This document shows, piece after piece, positions 42,951-51,941 of a stretch of DNA of 64,000 nt (positions are counted from its first letter, which is position 1; every line of letters begins with the position of its first letter). Both the position numbers and the translations under genes were made by a program. The notes under the pieces are model-generated. The model was given only the letters and a program-made list of their open reading frames with translations. It did no database searches and was not told the DNA's origin. Source of the DNA: Kineosporia succinea (GTDB lineage Bacteria > Actinomycetota > Actinomycetes > Actinomycetales > Kineosporiaceae); assembly GCF_030811555.1 (NCBI RefSeq), contig NZ_JAUSQZ010000001.1, forward strand, positions 5,515,241 to 5,579,240. Direction: 5' to 3'.

Positions 42951-43020
42951 CGCTGCCTGACGCCGCCAGGCACTGGCTGACACTGCCTGACACCGCCTGA
43001 CACCGCCGGGCACAGCCTGA
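42951..43020. repeat. Seven tandem copies of a 10-bp repeat before the MFS gene
   Basis: Consensus CACYGCCTGA. Units are CGCTGCCTGA, CGCCGCCAGG, CACTGGCTGA, CACTGCCTGA, CACCGCCTGA, CACCGCCGGG, CACAGCCTGA, without gaps. They end five bases upstream of the GTG. Each unit is about one helical turn, so a bound protein would meet every copy on the same face. Confidence 0.85.
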
Positions 43021-43145
43021 CCGACGCTGCGAGGCTATCTCCCCGCAGCGGGCTCCGGTCGCCGGTGACGGGTGCCCGCACTGCACCCGAGGACCACGGC
43101 GGCCTCCGAAACATTGCCGGACAACGCATCTGGTAGAACACGCCG

Positions 43146-44444
43146 GTGCTCACGATCACCGGCGCCACCCGCGTCCTCGTCGACCGGACCACCGAGACGA
43201 CGGGCGACGTCGTCGCCGTGGACGGCCGGATCACGGACAACCGGAGCGACACCCCGACCCCGCCGGGAACCGGGTCCGAGACCCTCGATGCCGAGGGCGC
43301 CGTCGTCACCCCGGGCCTGGTCAACGCCCATCACCACCTCCTGCAGACCGCGTTCCGCACCCTGCCCGGCACCCGCGGCGTCCCGATGGGCGAATGGCTC
43401 GGGGTGATGGCGGCCGCCTACCGCGCGGCCGGGGTCGATCCGGAACTGACCGGTGCCGCCGCGTCCGTCGGTGTCGCCGAGGCCCTGCTCAGCGGGGTGA
43501 CCACCCTCGCCGACCACCACCTCACCTGGCCCACCGGCTGCGACGACGTGGGTCTGGCGAAGGCGACCGCCGCGTCCGCCCGTGAGCTCGGCGCCCGCCT
43601 GGTGTTCGTGCGCGGCAGCGCCGGTGACGACCCGCAGGTGGCCGGGGAGTCGGCGACGCGCATCGCCGAGGCCCTCCTGCCCCAGACCCACGACGGCCTG
43701 CTGCAGCTCGCCGTCGGCCCGGCCGGTGTGCACAGCGACCGGCGCGAGACCTTCGACGCGCTCGCCGAGGTCGCCGCCCGCTTCGGCCTGCGGCGCCGCA
43801 CCCAGGCCAACGAGCAGGTCGACGTCGAGATCGCGGCTGCGCGCTACGGGCGCCGTCCGCTGGACCTGCTCGAGGAGTGGGGATGGCTGGCGGACGACGT
43901 GACCCTGGCGCACCTGTGCGACGTCACCCCGGCCGAGATCTCCCGGCTGGCCGACCGGGGTGTCACCGCGACCCACGCCCCGGGCTGCGACGTGCCGATG
44001 GGCTGGGGCGTCGCCCCGGTCGCGGCGTTGCTCGACTCCGGGGTCCCGGTCGGGCTCGGCACGAGCGGCGGCGGCAGCAACGACGCCGGGCACCTGCTCG
44101 CGGACGCCCGCCTGGCGATGCAGGTCTCGGCCCTGGTGGGCCGTCCGCTGAGTGCGCGGGAGGTGCTGATGAGCGCCACCGAGGGGTCGGCGGCGGGCCT
44201 CGGGCGCCCGGAACTGGGGCACCTGCGGCCCGGTGCGGCCGCCGACCTGTGCGTCTGGGACGTGTCGGGGGTGGCGGACGCCGGGGTCGCCGATCCGGTC
44301 GCGGGCCTGCTGTGGGCGAACCCGGGCCGCCGCCCGCGTCACGTCGTGGTCGCCGGGCGCGTGGTGGTGCGCGACTACGAGCTGGTCGGCCTCGACGAGA
44401 GGGAGCTCGCGCGCGGGTTCTCCTTGACGATGAACAGGCGGTAG
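43146..44444 (+). CDS. Amidohydrolase related to 8-oxoguanine deaminase, with altered metal site
   Basis: 432 residues of the guanine/8-oxoguanine deaminase group. The first metal motif NAHHH (60-64) is present. Where relatives have HTHLAE, this has RTQANE (218-223), so the next His pair is gone; the catalytic Asp of VDGSASND is replaced (GTSGGGSND, 305-313). A His at 256 remains. It may be inactive, metal-free, or work differently. GTG 43146 has no ribosome site, and TAGAAC six bases upstream suggests a leaderless message. The 3' 70 bp overlap the convergent regulator gene. Confidence 0.8.
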   Translation: MLTITGATRVLVDRTTETTGDVVAVDGRITDNRSDTPTPPGTGSETLDAEGAVVTPGLVNAHHHLLQTAFRTLPGTRGVPMGEWLGVMAAAYRAAGVDPELTGAAASVGVAEALLSGVTTLADHHLTWPTGCDDVGLAKATAASARELGARLVFVRGSAGDDPQVAGESATRIAEALLPQTHDGLLQLAVGPAGVHSDRRETFDALAEVAARFGLRRRTQANEQVDVEIAAARYGRRPLDLLEEWGWLADDVTLAHLCDVTPAEISRLADRGVTATHAPGCDVPMGWGVAPVAALLDSGVPVGLGTSGGGSNDAGHLLADARLAMQVSALVGRPLSAREVLMSATEGSAAGLGRPELGHLRPGAAADLCVWDVSGVADAGVADPVAGLLWANPGRRPRHVVVAGRVVVRDYELVGLDERELARGFSLTMNRR

Positions 44445-44977
44445 ACCTCCGGGCCGCCCGTGCTCCAGCGGTGGGGCGTGCCGCCGCCGAGGTAGAGCGA
44501 GTCGCCCGGGCCCAGCGTCACGACGCCCTGCGGCCCCCGGTCGACCACCACGGTTCCGGCCGTGACGTGGATGAACTCGTCCTCGGCGTGCTGGTAGAAC
44601 TCGCCCGGGTCGGTGTTCTCCCCCTCGAAGAGCAGGGGCTGCAGCCGCCGGTCGCCCGTGGTCAGCAGCCGGGCCCGGCCCAGGCCGTAGAGCCCGGTGG
44701 GGCCCTCGCCGGCGCGGTGCACCGCCTCGGGAACCGGTGCGCCGGGCGTCGTTTCCACGTCCCGCTCGTCGCCGGCCAGCAGCTCGACCTGACTGGTGCC
44801 CAGGGCCACCGTGATCCGGCCCAGCGAGGCCATGCTCGGGCTGGCCAGACCCCGTTCGAGCTTGCTCAGGAAGCCGTGGGTGAGCCCGGCCGCGACGGCC
44901 AGCTGGGCCAGCGTCAGACCGCGCGAGCGGCGGACCCGGCGGATCCGGGCACCCAGGGGATTCGGGGGCTCGCTCAC
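44375..44977 (-). CDS. XRE-family regulator with C-terminal cupin sensor
   Basis: 200 residues. A helix-turn-helix (GARIRRVRRSRGLTLAQLAVAAGLTHGFLSKLERGLASPS) is followed by a cupin (YQHAEDEFIHVTAGTVVV; GDSLYLGGGTPHRWS). GTG 44977 was chosen because GGAGG lies eight bases upstream; ATG 45028 is the alternative. It lies between the two amidohydrolase genes and divergent from the second. It probably binds the dyad at 45059 and responds to the cluster's substrate. Confidence 0.88.
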   Translation of the reverse strand: MSEPPNPLGARIRRVRRSRGLTLAQLAVAAGLTHGFLSKLERGLASPSMASLGRITVALGTSQVELLAGDERDVETTPGAPVPEAVHRAGEGPTGLYGLGRARLLTTGDRRLQPLLFEGENTDPGEFYQHAEDEFIHVTAGTVVVDRGPQGVVTLGPGDSLYLGGGTPHRWSTGGPEVYRLFIVKENPRASSLSSRPTSS

Positions 44978-45058
44978 GGTGATCGCCTCCAGCGCAGGCG
45001 TTAACAGCGACGACGTCGCGTGTGACATGACGGAAATGCGCAGTGTCTAAGTTCGCAG

Positions 45059-45077
45059 ATGTTCCTCTCAGGAACAT
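45059..45077. promoter_or_regulatory. Perfect dyad, probable operator of the cupin-XRE regulator
   Basis: ATGTTCCT-CTC-AGGAACAT has perfect eight-base arms. It lies in the divergent gap between the regulator (start 44977) and the deaminase-like gene (start 45151), where a repressor of both would bind. Confidence 0.65.
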
Positions 45078-45150
45078 TGCGCGGCCATCCTACGCACGAG
45101 CCGGACGTCCCGGCGGGCCGTGACCACCGACCATCCGAACGGGAGCACGC

Positions 45151-46368
45151 GTGACGGCCCTTCACCGCAAGCTCGGTCGCCTGATCGGCGCCACGCTGCC
45201 CGACGGGCGGGTGGTGAACGTCGACATGGCGGACGGGGTGGTCACGTCCGTCTCCCCGGCCACCGGGGTGACGGGGGTGGGTGAGGACGACCTCGACCTC
45301 ACCGGGTTCCTGCTGCTCCCGGCCCCGGCCGAGCCGCACGCCCATCTCGACAAGGCCCTGTCGTGGGACGAGATCGCGCCGCCGATGGGCGATCTCGGCC
45401 GGGCCATCGACTCCTGGCGGGCCCACAGCCGCACCATGACCACCGAGAGCATCGCCGCGCGGGCCACCGCCGCGCTGCGCACGATGCTGCAGGCCGGCAC
45501 CACGGCCGTGCGCACCCACGTCGACCTGCTGCCGGGCCCGGAGCCCCTGCGCGGCGTGGAGGCCCTGACCGGCCTGCGCGATCAGGTGCGGCACCTGGTC
45601 GACCTGCAGATCGTGGCCCTGGCCGCCCCCGACACCCCGGACGCGACCGTGCACGCGGCCCTCGACCTGGGGGTCGACCTGGTCGGCGGCGCCCCGCACC
45701 TGGCCCCCGACCCGCTGCGCGACCTCGACCGGCTGCTCGCGATCGCGCACGAGCGGCAGGTCGGCACCGACATCCACACCGACGAGAACCTCACCCACGA
45801 GCCCACACTCGGTCACTACGCCCGGCGGGTGCGCGACTGGCCGGCGGGCCGGATCCGCTCGGCCGGGCACTGCGTGCGTCAGGGCACCCAGAGCCCGCAG
45901 GAACTCGCGCCGACGATCGAGGCCGTGCGCGAGGCCGGTATCGGCGTGATCAGCCTGCCCGTCACGAACCTCTACCTCCAGGGCTGGGACCACCCGGTGA
46001 GCACCCCGCGCGGCCTGACCGCGCTGCGCGCCTTCCTGGACGCCGGGGTGCTGGTCGCGGGCGGCGCCGACAACCTGCGGGACCCGTTCAACCCGATGGG
46101 CCGCGGCGACGCCCTGGAGACCGCCTCGCTCCTGATCACCGCCGGTCACCTGACCCTCGACGAGGCCTACGACGCCGTGAGCACCGGGGCCCGGGCGGTG
46201 CTCGGCCTGCCGCCCGCCGGAGCCGAGACCGGCCGGGCCGCCGATTTTCTCGCCGTCCGAGGCGCCAACCTGGCCGAGGTGGTCGCCGCCGCCCCGGCCG
46301 AGCGTCGCGTCATCCACCGCGGCGTGCTCGTCGCGAGCTCATCCGTCGTCCACCGTTCCGCGTTCTGA
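45151..46368 (+). CDS. Cytosine-deaminase-like amidohydrolase
   Basis: 405 residues. Motifs of the CodA branch are intact: PAPAEPHAHLDKAL (HxH), DIHTDEN (His, Glu), RSAGHCV (His) and GGADNLRDPFNP (catalytic Asp). Such enzymes deaminate cytosine or hydrolyse other ring amides. GTG 45151 follows GGGAG at five bases. It is followed after 10 bp by a NitT/TauT-type ABC importer, so it probably acts on the imported compound. Exact substrate unknown. Confidence 0.87.
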   Translation: MTALHRKLGRLIGATLPDGRVVNVDMADGVVTSVSPATGVTGVGEDDLDLTGFLLLPAPAEPHAHLDKALSWDEIAPPMGDLGRAIDSWRAHSRTMTTESIAARATAALRTMLQAGTTAVRTHVDLLPGPEPLRGVEALTGLRDQVRHLVDLQIVALAAPDTPDATVHAALDLGVDLVGGAPHLAPDPLRDLDRLLAIAHERQVGTDIHTDENLTHEPTLGHYARRVRDWPAGRIRSAGHCVRQGTQSPQELAPTIEAVREAGIGVISLPVTNLYLQGWDHPVSTPRGLTALRAFLDAGVLVAGGADNLRDPFNPMGRGDALETASLLITAGHLTLDEAYDAVSTGARAVLGLPPAGAETGRAADFLAVRGANLAEVVAAAPAERRVIHRGVLVASSSVVHRSAF

Positions 46369-46378
46369 AGGTAGTGAA

Positions 46379-47122
46379 ATGACCGTCGAGACGCCCCCAC
46401 TGCTCGACTTCCGTGACGTGTCCATGCGGTTCGGTTCGACCGAGGCCCTCACCGGCGTCGACCTGAGCGTCAACCGCGGCGAGTTCGTCTCCGTGGTCGG
46501 GCCTTCCGGCTGCGGCAAGTCCACCCTGCTGCGCATCGCCTCCGGCCTGGAGAAGATCTCCGGCGGCACCGCGTCCGTGGAGTCCCGGCGCATCGGCTAC
46601 GTCTTCCAGGACGCCACGCTGCTCGCCTGGCGCTCGGTGCGCAGCAACGTGGAACTGCTGGCCGAACTGCACCGCGTGCCCAGGGCCGAACGCGCCCGGC
46701 GGGCCGCCGAGGCGATCGAGCTGGTCGGCCTCACCGGCTTCGAGAACCACCTGCCCCGGCAGCTGTCCGGCGGCATGCGGATGCGTACCTCCCTGGCCCG
46801 CTCGCTCACCCTCGACCCGGAACTGTTCCTCTTCGACGAGCCGTTCGGGGCCCTCGACGAGATCACCCGCGAACGCCTGAACGACGAGCTGCTGAGGCTT
46901 TTCGTGCAGCAGAACTTCGCCGGGCTGTTCATCACCCACTCGGTGGCCGAGGCCGTGTACCTCTCCACCCGGGTGCTCGTGATGTCCGGACGGCCGGGCA
47001 CGATCGGCGCCTCCTTCGACGTGCCGTTCGACCTGCCCCGCGATCCGGACATCCGTTTCACCCCCGAGTTCGCCGCCCTGGTGGGCCAGATCTCCCACGC
47101 GCTGCGGGAAGGACACCGATGA
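46379..47122 (+). CDS. NitT/TauT-type ABC ATPase (importer 1)
   Basis: 247 residues. Walker A GPSGCGKST, signature LSGGMRMR, Walker B LFLFDEPFGALD and H-loop ITHSVAEA are intact. It overlaps the permease gene by four bases. It powers import together with 47119 and 47918. Confidence 0.93.
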   Translation: MTVETPPLLDFRDVSMRFGSTEALTGVDLSVNRGEFVSVVGPSGCGKSTLLRIASGLEKISGGTASVESRRIGYVFQDATLLAWRSVRSNVELLAELHRVPRAERARRAAEAIELVGLTGFENHLPRQLSGGMRMRTSLARSLTLDPELFLFDEPFGALDEITRERLNDELLRLFVQQNFAGLFITHSVAEAVYLSTRVLVMSGRPGTIGASFDVPFDLPRDPDIRFTPEFAALVGQISHALREGHR

Positions 47123-47895
47123 AGCGCATCCACTGGTGGCAGCCCACGGTCGTGCTCGGCCTGGTCGTCGCGTTCTGGTACGCGATCGCCGCCTGGTACG
47201 ACCGGGGCAAGGAGCTCGCGTTCGTCGTGCCCTACCCGCACCTGGTGTTCCAGGAGGCGGTGACCGACGGGATGTTCCGCGAGCAGCTGCTGGAGAACCT
47301 GTTCCAGACCGTCGTGGTCACCGCGACCGGCCTGGTGATCGCGGCCGCGATCGGCATGACCTGGGCCGTGCTGATGTCGCAGGCCCGCTGGCTGGAGCAC
47401 TCGCTGTACCCGTACGCGGTGATCCTGCAGACCATCCCGATCCTGGCGATCGTGCCCCTGATCGGCACCATCTTCGGCTACGAGTTCACCTCACGCGTCA
47501 TCGTGACCGTGATGATCGCGCTGTTCCCGCTGGTCTCCAACACCCTGTTCGGCCTGGCCTCGGTGGACAGGGCACAACGAGAGCTGTTCCGGCTCAACGG
47601 GGCCGGGCGGTTCACCACCCTGGTCAAGCTCCAGCTGCCGGCGGCGCTGCCGGCCATCTTCGTCGGGCTGCGCACGGCGGCCGGGCTGGCGGTGATCGGC
47701 GCGATCGTCGGTGACCAGTTCTTCCAGCGCGGCACCCCCGGACTGGGCGTGCTCATCCAGGTCTCCAACTCCCGTCTCAACGGCGCCGGCACGTTCGCGG
47801 CCATCATCACCGCGTCGCTGCTCGGGGTCGTCGTCTTCCTGCTGTTCGGTCTGCTGGGCCGGCTGGTCACCGGCAAATGGGCCGACCAGAACTGA
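47119..47895 (+). CDS. NitT/TauT-type ABC permease (importer 1)
   Basis: 258 residues, about six membrane spans. The EAA-type loop reads RAQRELFRLNGAGRFTTLVKLQLPAALP. It is the sole permease of this importer and would act as a homodimer. It starts inside the ATPase gene and lies 22 bp before the binding protein. Confidence 0.92.
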   Translation: MKRIHWWQPTVVLGLVVAFWYAIAAWYDRGKELAFVVPYPHLVFQEAVTDGMFREQLLENLFQTVVVTATGLVIAAAIGMTWAVLMSQARWLEHSLYPYAVILQTIPILAIVPLIGTIFGYEFTSRVIVTVMIALFPLVSNTLFGLASVDRAQRELFRLNGAGRFTTLVKLQLPAALPAIFVGLRTAAGLAVIGAIVGDQFFQRGTPGLGVLIQVSNSRLNGAGTFAAIITASLLGVVVFLLFGLLGRLVTGKWADQN

Positions 47896-47917
47896 TTCTC
47901 ACCGAAGGACAACTGAC

Positions 47918-49084
47918 ATGATGCGTCGTTCCCTGGCCGCGGGCCTGTCCCTGACGGCCGTGTTCGCCCTCGCCGCCTGCGGTGGCTCCAGCGACGGGGC
48001 CGCCACCGCCGCCCCGGCCGCCGCCGGTGCCCTGGACCTGGCGGCCGACTGCCCGGCCACGGTGGTGCTGCAGACCGACTGGAACCCGGAGGCCGAGCAC
48101 GGCCACCTGTACCAGCTGCTGGGCAAGGACTACACGGTGGACGCCGACCAGAAGTCGGTCTCCGGCCCCCTGATGCACGAGGGCAGGTCGACCGGGGTGA
48201 ACGTCGAGATCCGTTCCGGCGGGCCGGCGATCGGCTACTCCACCGTGACCAGCCAGATGTACCAGGACAAGGACATCATGCTGGGATACGTGAACACCGA
48301 CGAGGCGGTGCGGATGTCGAAGGACAACCCGATCACCGCGGTGTTCGCCCCGCTGGAGAAGAGCCCGCAGATGGTGATGTGGGACCCGGCGACCTACCCG
48401 GACGTCACCGACATCGCCTCGCTGAGCGACGCGCTGAAGGCCAAGGGCGGCGTGACCCGGTACTTCGGCGGCGCCGCCTACATGGAATACCTCACCAGCG
48501 CCGGCATTCTCGACAAGAGTGTGGTCGACGGCACCTACGACGGCACCCCGGCCAAGTTCGCGGCCGCCCAGGGCAAGGACGCGCAGCAGGGTTTCGCCAG
48601 CGCCGAGCCGTTCATCTACCAGAACGAGGTCGACGCCTGGGGCAAGCCGGTCAAGTACCAGCTGGTGCACGACGCCGGCTACCCGTTCTACTCCTCGGCG
48701 ATGACGGTGCGCACCGCCGACCTGGAGAAGGACAGCGCCTGCCTGAAGAAGCTCGTCCCGGTGCTTCAGCAGGCCGAGGTCGACTACTTCGCCGACCCGG
48801 CCGCCACCAACCAGCTGGTGCTCGACCTGGTCACCGAGTTCAACAACGGCTGGGTCTACAGCCAGGGCGTGGCCGACTACTCGGCGAAGACCCTTCGGTC
48901 CGAGGGCATCGTGAGCAACGGCGACAACGAGTACATCGGTGACTTCGACGCCGCCCGGATCCAGAAGATCATCGACATCGACACCCCGATCTTCACCGCC
49001 GGCAACACCCCGCCGAAGGACGGCCTGAAGGCCGAGGACCTCTTCACGAACGAGTTCCTCGACCAGACGATCGGGCTGAAGTGA
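47918..49084 (+). CDS. NMT1/THI5-like substrate-binding lipoprotein (importer 1)
   Basis: 388 residues. Lipobox FALAAC, then GGSSDG linker. LQTDWNPEAEHGHLYQL is typical of NMT1/THI5-like proteins that bind pyrimidines and related small N-compounds. ATG 47918 has AAGGAC upstream; a second ATG follows directly. The last bases overlap the GTG of the FAD oxidase gene. A nitrogen heterocycle as ligand is inferred from the family and the deaminase neighbours. Confidence 0.9.
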   Translation: MMRRSLAAGLSLTAVFALAACGGSSDGAATAAPAAAGALDLAADCPATVVLQTDWNPEAEHGHLYQLLGKDYTVDADQKSVSGPLMHEGRSTGVNVEIRSGGPAIGYSTVTSQMYQDKDIMLGYVNTDEAVRMSKDNPITAVFAPLEKSPQMVMWDPATYPDVTDIASLSDALKAKGGVTRYFGGAAYMEYLTSAGILDKSVVDGTYDGTPAKFAAAQGKDAQQGFASAEPFIYQNEVDAWGKPVKYQLVHDAGYPFYSSAMTVRTADLEKDSACLKKLVPVLQQAEVDYFADPAATNQLVLDLVTEFNNGWVYSQGVADYSAKTLRSEGIVSNGDNEYIGDFDAARIQKIIDIDTPIFTAGNTPPKDGLKAEDLFTNEFLDQTIGLK

Positions 49085-50394
49085 GCGACGTCGCCGCCCT
49101 CGCGGCCGAACTGCGCACCCTGCTGGGTGACGAGAACGTCAGTCTCGACGACGCGGCCCTCGACCGGGCCTCGATCGACGGCGCCCGGCTCTCGCCGATC
49201 ATCGTCGAGCAGCTGCCCCTGGGCCGCGCGGAGCTCGTCGCCTGGCCCACCAGTGCGGAACTGATCGCCGCGACGGTCGCGGCCGCCGTGCGTCATCAGG
49301 TCCCGATCACCCCGCGCGGCAAGGGAACCGGCAACTACGGCCAGGCCATCCCGATGAGCGGCGGTCTGGTGCTCGACACCACCCGGGCCCGGGCGATCCT
49401 CGAGATCGGCGAGGGCTGGATGGTGGTCGAGGCCGGGGTGCCGATGGCCAAGATCGAGCACGAGGCCAACGCCGTGGGCCAGCAGGTGCTGATGTACCCG
49501 TCGACCGCGAACTCCAGCATCGGGGGCTTCCTCTCGGGCGGTTCCGGCGGCACCGGCTCGATCCGGCACGGCATGCTGCACCAGGACTTCGCCCTGGCGC
49601 TCGACGTGGTGCACGCCAGTGCGGACGCGACGCTGGTGCACGTCAAGGGGGCGGACGCCGAGCCCTACATCCACAACTACGGCACGGCCGGGATCATCGC
49701 CCGGGCCACGATCGCGCTGGAGCCCCTGCAGCCCTGGCGCGGGCTGTTCGCCAGCTTCGACACGTTCGAGCAGGCCCTGAGCGTGATCCGGCCGTTCGCG
49801 GAGCTGGAGCCCACGCCCCGGCTGGTCTCGGCCGACCCGGTGCCGCTGGCCGAGGCGCTGCCCGCCGACGAGGGCATCCCGGCCGGCCGGGCCAGCCTGC
49901 GGGCGATCATCGATCTCGCGTCGCTCGACGCCGCGACCGCTTTGATCGAGCAGGCGCAAGGACGCGTCGAGCTGGTGCGCGAGGGCACGCAGGCGATGCT
50001 GAAGATGAGCCGGATCTCGTACAACCACCCGATCGAATGGTTGCAGAAGTCGTTCCCGGGCAAGTACTTCCACGTCGAGGTCGCGGGGGACGCGCTGGTC
50101 GACCGGATCGCGGAGGTCCAGGAGGTGTACGTCGGGGGGATGCTGCACATCGAGGCCCAGAAGGGCCGCCCGATCGGCATGCTGGCCGGGATCTACTCCA
50201 GCGCCGACGAGGTGTACGCCGGTTTCGACCGGCTGACCGAGCTCGGCGTGGGCTTCCACAACTGTCACCAGTGGTACGTGGACTACCAGCCCGGCCGAAC
50301 GGCCGAACTGGCCCGCACCACCGACCCTCTGGGGCTTCTCAACCCGGGCAAGCTCCAGCCGGAGCACACCGTGCGTACCGGGCGGCAGGCGTGA
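49081..50394 (+). CDS. FAD-linked oxidase (GlcD/VAO family)
   Basis: 437 residues. PCMH-type FAD domain: PRGKGTGNYGQAIPMSGGLVLDTTRA, then STANSSIGGFLSGGSGGTGSIRHG; the C-terminal region ends DPLGLLNPGKL, a family mark. It oxidises a hydroxy acid or a similar C-H/C-N bond with FAD. Both neighbours overlap by four bases, placing it firmly in the catabolic operon. Substrate unknown. Confidence 0.88.
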   Translation: MSDVAALAAELRTLLGDENVSLDDAALDRASIDGARLSPIIVEQLPLGRAELVAWPTSAELIAATVAAAVRHQVPITPRGKGTGNYGQAIPMSGGLVLDTTRARAILEIGEGWMVVEAGVPMAKIEHEANAVGQQVLMYPSTANSSIGGFLSGGSGGTGSIRHGMLHQDFALALDVVHASADATLVHVKGADAEPYIHNYGTAGIIARATIALEPLQPWRGLFASFDTFEQALSVIRPFAELEPTPRLVSADPVPLAEALPADEGIPAGRASLRAIIDLASLDAATALIEQAQGRVELVREGTQAMLKMSRISYNHPIEWLQKSFPGKYFHVEVAGDALVDRIAEVQEVYVGGMLHIEAQKGRPIGMLAGIYSSADEVYAGFDRLTELGVGFHNCHQWYVDYQPGRTAELARTTDPLGLLNPGKLQPEHTVRTGRQA

Positions 50395-51209
50395 GCGGCC
50401 GCTACAAACTGGACGAGATGTCCGGGCCCGCGGTCGCGACCGAGCTGACCGCGTCGTCCATCATCGTGCTGCCCACCGGCGCGATCGAGCACCACGGTGC
50501 GCACCTGCCCCTGAACACCGACGCGCTGATCGCCGGTAGCGTGGCGGAAGCGGCCGTGGTGCAGGGGCGTTCGCACGGGCTCGACCTCTGGCTGCTGCCC
50601 ACGCTGACCTACACCAAGTCGGACGAGCACGCCTGGGCGCCGGGCACGATGTGGCTGTCGGCCGAGACGCTCTGGGCGACGCTCGTCGACCTGGGCCGCT
50701 CCATCGCCGCGACCCCGGCCCGCACGGTGGTGTTCGTGAACGGGCACGGCGGCAACACGGCCCTGCTCGGGGTGGCGCTGCGCGAGCTCCGGCGCCGCTA
50801 CGGCCTGGCCACGTTCAGCATGCCGGCCGGTGTGCAGCGGGCGGGGCGGGGTGCCGAAGGGGAGCCCGACGAGCGGGGTCTGGGCATCCACGCCGGGTTC
50901 GGGGAGACGTCCCTGGTCATGCACCTGCGCCCGGACCTGGTCGATCTGGGCCTCGCCGAGCGGAACGTGCCGGATTTCGTGGCGGAGAGCGAGTACATCG
51001 GATTCAACGGCTATCCGGTCAGTTTCGGCTGGACGAGTGACGACTTCGGCTCCGGCGTGATCGGCGACCCGACCGGGGCGAACGCACAGGCCGGGGCGGA
51101 TCTGCTCGCGGAGTCGGTGCGGCGCGGGGTGGGGGCGCTGACCGAGATCGCGGGGTTCAGCCCGTTGCTCCGGTCGGGTGAGGCCGCCGTCACCCCGGCG
51201 CAGAGCTGA
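50391..51209 (+). CDS. Creatininase-family amidohydrolase
   Basis: 272 residues. Metal ligands are visible in PTGAIEHHGAHLPLNTDALIA (Glu, His, Asp), VNGHGGN (His) and HAGFGETS (Glu). Relatives hydrolyse creatinine or other cyclic and linear amides, including formamides. GTG 50391 overlaps the oxidase stop. With deaminases and an oxidase beside it, the role is likely C-N bond cleavage in one route. Confidence 0.88.
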   Translation: MSGRYKLDEMSGPAVATELTASSIIVLPTGAIEHHGAHLPLNTDALIAGSVAEAAVVQGRSHGLDLWLLPTLTYTKSDEHAWAPGTMWLSAETLWATLVDLGRSIAATPARTVVFVNGHGGNTALLGVALRELRRRYGLATFSMPAGVQRAGRGAEGEPDERGLGIHAGFGETSLVMHLRPDLVDLGLAERNVPDFVAESEYIGFNGYPVSFGWTSDDFGSGVIGDPTGANAQAGADLLAESVRRGVGALTEIAGFSPLLRSGEAAVTPAQS

Positions 51210-51257
51210 CTAGGCTCGGAAAAGGCCTCGGCTCAACAGATTCCGACACGGCGGGAC

Positions 51258-51941
51258 GTGAACACTGTGACCAGGACGAATCGCATCATCGTGGTCGACC
51301 GCGGCGCCGACCAGGCCGCGGCCGCGCAGGCCTACCTGGGCGAGCCCGGGGTGGGCCTGGTCGGGGTGGGCAGCGACGATCCGCTGGTGCCCGCCGACGT
51401 CAGCACCGACGAGGTGGCCAACGCCGACGTGCTCCTCGTGGCGATGGACGTGCCGCCCGAGGTGGTGCGCACCGCGCTCTACCACGCCCGCGGCCGGGTG
51501 CTGCTCGACCCGACCCCGGTGCCCGGCCTCGACGCCGCGGCGCTGCGGGCCTGGGTGGAGACGTTCGCCCCGTTCGTCACCGTGCTCATGCCCGACCTGC
51601 CCACGGTCGCGGCCCTGTGCAGCGACAGCGACGAGACCGAGGTCGCGGCCCTGGCCGGGGGCCTCGCCCGGCAGCTGCGGGTCACGGTCGTGGTGCCGCT
51701 GGGCCGGCAGGGCGCCGTGATCGCCGCCAAGGACGCCGAACCGGAACTGATCGAGGCGCCCGAGGCCGCGAGCATCGACTCCTCGGGCGCCGACGACTGC
51801 TTCCGCGGTGTGCTGGCGGTGCTGCTGGCCGAGAAGACGCCGCTGCGCGAGGCCGTGCGCACCGCGGTCCGGGCCACGTCCACGTTCTCGGCGACCGGGG
51901 CCCTGCCCACCCGCGAACGGGTCGCCGCGCTCAGTCGCTGA
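51258..51941 (+). CDS. PfkB-like protein lacking the N-terminal third
   Basis: 227 residues; ribokinase-family enzymes have about 300. It starts where relatives read QNRIVVVPGAN (here TNRIIVVDRGAD), so the N-terminal substrate-binding part is missing and there is no space for it upstream. The C-terminal signature is kept in altered form: DSSGADDCFRG for DTTGAGDAF, with the catalytic Asp present. The ending TGALPTRERVAAL is typical. It may be a decayed kinase or a reduced binding protein. Confidence 0.75.
   Translation: MNTVTRTNRIIVVDRGADQAAAAQAYLGEPGVGLVGVGSDDPLVPADVSTDEVANADVLLVAMDVPPEVVRTALYHARGRVLLDPTPVPGLDAAALRAWVETFAPFVTVLMPDLPTVAALCSDSDETEVAALAGGLARQLRVTVVVPLGRQGAVIAAKDAEPELIEAPEAASIDSSGADDCFRGVLAVLLAEKTPLREAVRTAVRATSTFSATGALPTRERVAALSR

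Noticed and set aside
43114-43139. TTGCCG and TAGAAC as a promoter of the deaminase-like gene
   Set aside because: The spacer is only 14 bases. The TAGAAC position still hints at a leaderless message, but the pair is too weak to list.
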